Source: Procambarus clarkii
Taxonomy: Eukaryota > Arthropoda > Malacostraca > Decapoda > Cambaridae
DNA length: 64,000 nucleotides
Direction of reading: 5' to 3'
NCBI RefSeq assembly: GCF_040958095.1
Contig: NC_091219.1
Location: 23,666,825-23,730,824, forward strand
A program made the translations under genes and the position numbers. The notes under the pieces were generated by a model that worked only from the letters and a program-made list of their open reading frames with translations, was not told the origin of the DNA and made no database searches. Of the stretch, positions 13,001 to 22,000 are shown in pieces; positions within the stretch are counted from its first letter, which is position 1; the number at the start of each line of letters is the position of its first letter.

Positions 13001-16000
13001 TTCTTATCTACAGCTCTATGGAGGTCATCAGCTGAGTGAAGGGGAAGGGACACCTCTGATGAGAGCTCAGTGCTTCTATGTTGTCTTTTTGGCCATCAAT
13101 GGTATCACAGAGTCATATACTCTTGCTGTCATGGATGACGCACAACTTTCAAGGTAACTTTCATAGAAAAAATATTAATTGAGTTAATTTTTTTTATAAC
13201 TGAAATATATTACATTTATAGGGCTTTGGTAAACTTGTGTCATATTCTTGATCATCTAGATAATATTCTTAACATAAGTTGTAATTGTAATACTTATCTC
13301 CACTAACTTAAATCTCTTAAAATTTTCTGCCCCAGAGAATCTTAATTATAATTTTCCTGGAATAATAAAATAAATTGCAGCATATTTTATATAATAAACT
13401 GATCTTTTCTGACCTCAGATCTAGTCTGTAGATGGGGAACACATAGGTATTCTGTATACATATAAATATATTACTTTTATCAGTGCATGCCATAAATATG
13501 AAACAATCTAGTTTTATTTTGTTCACTGTCAGTAATGTGAAGTGCATAAAACAAATTTTGGTTGAATTGACAGTTGAGTGAATCTAATGAAGACCTCTTT
13601 GCTGGCCAATGAACAGGAGCCACTGAGGGGATGGGCACCCTCAGAAATATAATTTTCAAGGTACTGTTTATATTTTTCAGATACAACCGTTTGTTGATAT
13701 TGTTCTCTTTTGCTTATTTGGGAACAGCAGTCATATTCACACAGCTATTTGGTGTCCTTGGCTTTGTCTTTGCTAACTGTATCAACATGGGACTTCGTAT
13801 TACATACAGGTAATATATATATACTGTTTGTCTGTAAAGATGATTTCAGAATACGGTATTATCATTCTTTCATGAATTATTGTAGTTATAGATCCATGAG
13901 ACATGATTAATTTTTCTATGGCTTGTACACATCTACAAAAAAATCTTCTCGGATCATCTCTTAAAGAACGATTATCATCATCCATTAATCTTCAGAGTAC
14001 TGTAATGTGGTTGCCAAATGCTGATTTTAGTTATTGCCTTATTTTTATACAAATGATGTTAATTTGGTTACATTACATCTATAGGGATATAATGAAGTTC
14101 TAAAATCCATGAAAAGTTCTGCTATCCATTTTGTATTTCTTATTATGCAATGAGGTTATTATATGTAATATGAAATCATGGATTATTGTATAGATTATTA
14201 TGTGAATATGGACCTGCCATTATCATGAAATCACACTTTGGTCTTTCTCACCAGTGTTTAAATATATTACTGAACTATGATCCTTTCATCTGTACCTAGA
14301 ACAGATTTACATGAAATTTAAGTGTACATATTACATTGTAGGCCTATATAGAGAATATTGGCCTTATATATAATGACAAATTCAGAATCACTGTACTGTA
14401 TTTGTCAAGTATATGTGCATAAGTTGCATTAGGCTACACATTGTTTATACTACAGTGTAACAATGAATATAAAAACTATCTAGCTTAAATGTCAGAGCCA
14501 TTCATCCTAACTTGTTGAGTCAGCAAACTGAGTATCATGTCCATAGTCCCAATGACTTGCCCACCCAGCCCCCTCCTGATGTGCATGAAACCAGAATAAA
14601 GACTTACATTTCTGGGGGAACCCCCTTCGGCTCCCTGGAGCTATCCAGGCTGATATGTATATCCTTAAACTTTGGTATCAGTCAGTGGGAATGGAGTTCT
14701 AGGCCTACCGAGCACCATGGCCAGAACCTGGTCTCCTCAGAGAGGCACGAGGAGCAATGGCTTATAGAAATGCAAATGGGATTTGGAGCATTCTATATCT
14801 GCCATTGACCGGGACAGGCACCCAGAAAGGTAAGCACCTTAAAACAAACCCATATTCTGGTTAAAACAACTAAAATAGACCAACTAATGGCCAGAACTCC
14901 CCAAATGAAAATGAGCAAACAAGCTCGATATCACACAAGCCGCGCTGCATGTTTGCGCAGCTCCCCTCCCTCCCCGGGAGGGGGAAAAGGGGGAGCCCCA
15001 GACCCCCATGCCAGCGATCCACCCATCATTTCTTCGGCTGATGTGATTGTGGCATGGTCGTGTGGCTCCAGCTCCAGACTCTTTGTACTTTGGGTCCAGT
15101 ACTGCTCTTACGGTGGTGTGTGAGCTGGGAGTAATATTCACAGGTATTCGGGCTGCATGTGCTGAGGGTTACCTTCCCTGAGTGCCCTGTAAGTACCACC
15201 CAGGGTGCTTGGGGTTATCTTCCACAGGTCACCTTGCGGTCAATTTCTGTTGGTCTTTTGCTGCTCGGCGATTGACTGTCCCGAGTGTTTTGCGGGGGGG
15301 GTTTCCGCCCTTGTTTACCCTGGGGCAAGTGGTAGTTTTTGCACTGGTAGGGGCACAGGGTACTGTGCAGCTAGTTTTCACCTATATCAGTGGCTGGCTC
15401 TGTTCCTCCTGGGGTACGTTGTCCTCTTGCGAAGTTTTTCTTTTCTTTTTCTTTCTGGGGAAAGCCCCTACAGCTTCCCGGAGCTTACTAGGCTGATATG
15501 CTAATGTCAGACTTTGGCATCAGTGATGAGTATGGAGTTCTGTGGGCCTACCGGGGACCACGAGCCAGAACCTGGCCCCCTCAGAGAGGCATGGGAAGCA
15601 ATGGCTTATAGACACCCACATGTGGTTGGAAGCATTCTGTGTCTGCCATCGACCAGGTCAGGCACTCAGAAAGGTAAGCATCCCAAGACAAACCCCTTTT
15701 CTGGTGAAAATGCTACCAGATGCCAAACAAATACATAGAACTCCCCTAAAAGAAACGAGCATGACGTCACACGTCGCCGCCCCGTTGTCTGTGCAGCTCC
15801 CCACTTTCCAGGAGGGGAAAGGGGAAACCCCAGACCCCCACGCCGGCTATCCACCCGTCAGTTCTCGGGCTGATGCTAGAGGTGGAGGTTCTGTGCTTGG
15901 CTCCAGCGTTTCCAACACTGTGCTTTGAGTGTGGTGGCGTGGTGGCTGTCTTCTAGGGATAATTATTTTTTAATTATAGATTATAGGGATAATCACAATT

Positions 16001-19000
16001 AAAAAGAAATTATATATGTACAAGTGAATTTGTTACTGACAAAAAGGTGAATGTGGCACTTTATACAATGTGCTCTGAATGTCATCCTTCACCCATTCGT
16101 AACAACGTCAAGGCAAGGGAAGACACAAGCGAACTGAGAGAGCACCAATAGGCTTCTGATTTACTACAGCCCAGGCCAGGGCTACATATACCGGTAGTGA
16201 CGTCATATTGGCGCGAAGCTGGGTCCGTGAATGAGGAAACGGCAAGAGAAGTGGTTGTTTGCTGGTGGTAACAAGTGCTGGTGGGTTGCAGGTGCGCATC
16301 TCTCGTGGACGGTAGGGTGGTGGGGGTGGGGAAGGAGAGACTAGACAATATGTTTTTGGCACATATTGTTGGTGTTGATGGATAAGGTAGAAGCATGTTG
16401 ATTTGGAAGATGTAAGGAACAGGCAGAATCCACTGCTATGCAGGTGATAACTGTAACACTTTGTTCTCGGGGTTCTATTCCTTATTTTCAGAGGCAGTTT
16501 GGTAGGGCTGGGGCTTTGCCTGCCACTGGTCAGGGTGGGTCCTCAGTGGGTCCCCAGGTTCCAGGGACCTTTAGCTTCTACTCATTAGTGCATTCAGTTT
16601 CCTGGTTAACTGGTGAAATTTCCACTTGGTCCTATCCCTGGTCCAGACTTGGCTGGCCTCGTTTGGGATTCACTTTCCCTTCCTCTGGCAACCTCTTCAC
16701 CATCTGGTACTGGATTGGCTCTGGGTGACTTGGAGGCTAGTTGAGTGGTTGTGCAGAAGCCTCAGATTTGCCTGGTTAGTTTTCCAGCTAGGGAGGGTGT
16801 GGCTTCAGGCCCTGGTATCCCTTCGTTGGCTGTTGCTTTTTCCGTTTGCTCTTCAAGTTTTTCAGGCTTTGGTTCTGTGGTCCCATCCTTCCCTTTTGCT
16901 GGATGTGTTTACAAACACTTTGGCTCTGGACTGGGACTTCATGACTAGCACTCACCATGCGACCCTGGATCATTGGTCAGGTCTGTTCCTTCAGGCACAG
17001 TGTACAGTGCACTAGTTTACAAGCATGTGGAATGCTTTGAGGAAGATTTAGCTCCCTCCGGGCTCCATGCTCCAGCTTTATTCTGAATGCTTCCCAGTGG
17101 TACATGGCTTTAACCAAGGGAGTTGCTTTAGTCCCTCTCATTTTGGAGCTGGATGCAATATATAACTTGTTTTCTGGATTCTTGGAGTTTGCCACTGCAC
17201 ACCCTTCACATTCGGGGTATCCAACATCCTTATTGAACAAAGTCAGCGAAGTGATTACATAAGTGTAGTTACAGGATGAGAGCTACGCTTGTGGTGTCCT
17301 GTCTTTCCAGTACTCTTTGTCATATAACGCTTTGAAACTATTGACAGTTTTGGCCTCCAACACCTTCTCACTTAGCTTAATCCAATCGTCTACCACTTTG
17401 TTTGCAAAAGAAAACTTTCTAATACTTTTTTGACACCTGTGTTCCCTTAGCTTGAATCTGTGTGCTCTTGTTCGTGAAGTTGCTGGTTTCAGGAATTCCT
17501 CTTTGTCAATTTTGTCAATTCCTGTTAGTATTTTGTAAATGGTGATCATATCACCCCATCATAAATGGGTTGTCTTGCTTCCGTTTTATTTCCATGAAGT
17601 GGATCATTAACGTGTTCTACTGGATTTGTTTAGACTTTTGGGGGCTTCAAGGTGGATTACTTCACATAAGTGTAGAACTTGGCTGGCCTCGTTTGGGCTA
17701 GTTGATATGGGAGTTCATTTATCTCTTTACCCTGGTTCAACTGTTGCTCTTGGTTCTTGCCAGACTGGTCATATTCAGGGATGGTGATTCTTCTTGTTCC
17801 TTGGTGGCCGACTCAGCCTTGATTCCCGGCTTTTCTTGCTCAGTGTTCAAACCCGGGCATTTTCCATAGCTCCATCTCTTTCAGGAAATTGGTCTAGTCC
17901 TGCACCATACCTTACTGGTTCAAACTTCTCCTCTGCACTTTGCATCTGGACTTTTTGGCACACCTCTATCATCATTTGCTTGACAAGCAGGGAGCTAGAT
18001 TGTTGGTGTCCTTCAGTGTGTGTCTTTGATGCAGCAGTATGATTTTGCGTCTTTCTGTTTCTCTTGTCATCTTTCATAGTTTTCCGTACGGGTTGTGCTT
18101 TCCTTTTTGTTGTGGTTGTTTCTGGACCAGCATCTCATCATTTGACGTTGATGGAGCCACTGTTACTTGCCTTCGACGTCAATACTGTTTCAATGCTGCT
18201 CTGTAAACTGTAATTTTTTCGCCTCCAGCCTCCCAAGTCACCCTAGTCTCTCAACCGAGTCCTCGTCTTGCTGTCCTCTTCTCTGTTTACGGATTCCTCT
18301 TCTATCCGGGGACACTCTTTCTCAAGACAGTGTTCCTGTTGGCTCTCACCTTGGGTTGTAGGATGGAGGTAGCTTCATGCTCTTCTCCAGAGGCATGGGT
18401 TTTGTTTTTTTGACCTTGGTGGGCATTTTGTTCATTTGTAGCCTTCTCCTTTTCTTGTGAAAAATGAGTCAGCGGGCTTCCGGAGAGGTCCATTAATTAT
18501 TGATACTTGGTTAGTTCTCACAAGAGCATCATCATTTGTTGTGTCCGGTGGTGGCAATTTCCCACCACCTTTCCACCACCGATTCTGCTTCGGTGAATGC
18601 CTTGCAGGTCAACCCTGTTTCCTTGGTCCCATTCGAAAGCTCACATTTCTCAGGTTGTCCTCAGTGCTGTTACGTTTAGCCAGCTAATGGTCTACCCTTG
18701 TGCCCCTTGATGTTCATAAACATGATGTGCTTGCAACTGTCTTTTTCCAATGTCCTGGGCTGATATTCAGGCAAAGGGGTTTTGGAGGAGTAGCAGGGTC
18801 TTAGCAGACCAGTATTTAATCAGTTTTCCTGAACCCAATTGTCCCTGTAGTGTTTTGGGCCATGTTTCTTGGCTTGTTGCCTCTCCCTCGTTGCCATCTC
18901 CCCTCCTCCCTGGTAAGTCCCATGTTTTCCTTCTCTGTGGTTAATTAGCTTCAGGGAACTATGAGGGCCTCTCCCAAAAATCCATCATTGAATGTAATGA

Positions 19001-22000
19001 AATACTTCTTTCTGGTTGAGCCCCAGTGGCACCCTGAATCCCTCCCTCCCTCTCTTGAGGTTCATCATTTGGTAGCAGCTCCAGCACTGACTTAATTGGG
19101 TTGGTGGGATACTGGTGCTCTTGGCCCCCTGGTGGCAGAGAGGGGGGGGGGTTGTTAATGCTAACTGTTTAGCACTAGTTGTGTTAGATTCAATCAATTA
19201 TTTACATTCTTTAGATCAAGTGTTTTGTGGCAGAGTTTTTGAGGTTTTGGTTTTTGGGGACCTGGCATTTGTCTCTAATGCTTCTTTGACTTTCTGGATG
19301 CTTTCCCAGTGGAGTGGTGGAATATCACTCGCTCTCTCTGCCTTTGTGAGGAGAGGGCGGTTTCTGGCTCTGGTTCCCGGTAGACCAAAGAGAACTCCAC
19401 GACTGATGGCACCTAATAGATAGGAGCAATGGTGGCGAGATAGCTTTAGTGAGTCGCCAGAAAGAGGTGTTTCATTAAATTCAATGCTGGATTATTTTCC
19501 CCATGTGTACAGGCGAGGTGACAATTTTGATGATCACCATTCTTTGAGACTTAAATAATGGATGTTATTAGTGATATGTATTTATTGGAATATTTACCTT
19601 TAAAACAATCTGTTAAGCAAGTCTTATTATTCTCTCTGGATATTCATATATATTAGTATTAATCAATGTATATACATTTTTCTCTTTTCAGTTATTGGTT
19701 TATTCATAAGCAATACCAAGGAAGTGCCTTCCATCCACTAATTTCCTTATACATACAACCAAGAATCATACTTATATTTACTTTCACCTTAGTTCTTACA
19801 GCGATTTCCGAGGTGGGTACATGTGTTGTCTTAGTTTTTACAACAATTTCTGAGGTGGGTGCATGTGTTGTCTTAGTTTTTACAACAATTTCTGAGGTGG
19901 GTGCATGTGTTGTCTTAGTTCTTACAACAATTTCTGAGGTGGGTGCATGTGTTGTCTTAGTTCTTACAACAATTTCTGAGGTGGGTGCATGTGTTGTCTT
20001 AGTTCTTACAACAATTTCTGAGGTGGGTGCATGTGTTGTCTTAGTTCTTACAACAATTTCTGAGGTGTGTACTTGGTTGTAAAAACGATTCTTTGTGGCG
20101 GGGATCGTATTCCAGGGACTTGCCTGAAATGCTACGCGTACTAGTGGCTGTACAAGAATGTAACAATTCTTATATATATCTCAAAAAAAAAAAAGTAGGT
20201 GCATGTGATGTCTTAGTTCTTTCAACAATTTCTGAGGTGGGTGCATGTGTTGTCCTAGTTCTTACAACAATTTCTGAGGTGAGTGCATGTGTTGTCTTAG
20301 TTCTTACAAACATTTCTGAGGTGGGTGCATGTGTTGTCTTAGTTCTTACAACAATTTCCGAGGTGGGTATACATGTTAACACTTTCGCGCTCTCGGCGCT
20401 CAAAAAAAAACAATACCCCAGATGCTTTCGGCACTTCGCGCGCCTACGTGGTAAGACCGAAAAAGTGTACACTCTTTTGACTGTCCTGACAATAATTGAA
20501 GGCGCACGTATTTAAATTTGGTATCACTGTGTTCGCAATGAAATTGTCTATAAGAGCATACCTATAAAATGCCGCCCAAGCATAAGGAGTATCAACACCA
20601 AATAAAAAACTATGCAGATCACTCGCCGAGAGCGCCAAACAGCAACAAAATGTTTCCACTCTTAATGGTTGCGAAGCCTACAGTTGTCCTACATCGCTAA
20701 TTTTGGTATCATTGGAATCGCAATAAAATTCTCTACACGGACATATGCATATGAATGTTTAATATAGGTAATTGCCCACCCGCAAGAGTGTGTGAAGTGG
20801 AGAGTAGTTAGCCGCGAGCACACTGGCGAAAACACGGGGGAAATCATGCTTGGAAAGTTTATACATTTATACGTTTCCTGACCCTACTTTTCTATGTACG
20901 TATTTCTTTTTTATACCAATGTGTTCGCAATAAAATTTTCTATAAGATGAAATGTATAACAATTGTACAAAGCATGTGTAAGAGAAGCACCAAATATAGA
21001 ACCACGTCGCTCAGTATGCGTTCGTGGCAGAAACGAACGCATTGTTTTCGTTCGTTTGATGTTTGTCATGTTTATACTTGTTGAAACATTTTATAATTTG
21101 TATGACAGTGATCGCAGTAAAATTCCCTACACAGACATATACATAACACATACAAATATTTCCCACGTGTTGGATATATCAACGGCTAAAGGGAACCCAC
21201 TGCCACACGCCCGCCACACCCGCCACACCCCCAAACATACTTTGTGTTTTTTTTTTTTTACTCATAGAAGTTTATGTGATATAATATTCATTCTGGTACC
21301 AAAAAATTCGCAAATAAATTCTCTACAAAACGTATATAATATAACTTCTTATAGATGATAAAAAATTCCAAATAGGTGTACTTACCCTGTCTATGTTGAT
21401 TGAAGATCAACAGTTGAGCATTTTTTCTTCACTCCACCATCTACAGGCTTCTGATCCTGAAGTTGCTCATCTGATGTTTCTTAGGTGGAGTGAAGCTGTT
21501 GCCGGTGGTTATTTTTTCTCCACCCAAAATATCTTTCTTCGGTGGTACCTTGTGTAGCAAGGCGCAGCGCACAGTGCCACATCACAAGTTTTACATCCAT
21601 ATATCACGTCCCTCCTTTTGCCAGACTTGAAACAAACACGGCATCTTCTTTTTTTAGCCAAGTGCACGAGTTCATGCGTCAACTTGTAGTTGAGACGTTG
21701 TTCTGAATCTATAATTCTTCTATTTCTTGGATGCACTGGAGGAATATTGTCTTCTACAGGAACCACCAAACTTGTAGTAGAATCTTCTATGAAATCAGAA
21801 ACATCAAGTGGTTCTATGTCCTCAATGTCCATTTCAGAATTTGTGGTTGATGTTGAAAGTTATTATATTATAACAATCATTATAACAATCTTTCTTTCAG
21901 GCTTGAGGTGTTGAGGTGAACAGAGGACGCCTCGCACCAGATGGGCTGGGTGTTGAAACTGCCGCGTCAGCAGGAGGAGCTGCGCTGGCATCTATGTCGG

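Noticed and set aside
19666..20082. A 138-residue open frame with a 14-residue repeat
   Set aside because: Its first part is a true RFT1 exon. The repeats are intronic minisatellite copies that happen to keep the frame. Without transcript evidence they are not counted as coding.
20093..20515. A 140-residue frame after the SINE
   Set aside because: It joins SINE, minisatellite and piggyBac end sequence in one chance frame, different from the RFT1 frame.
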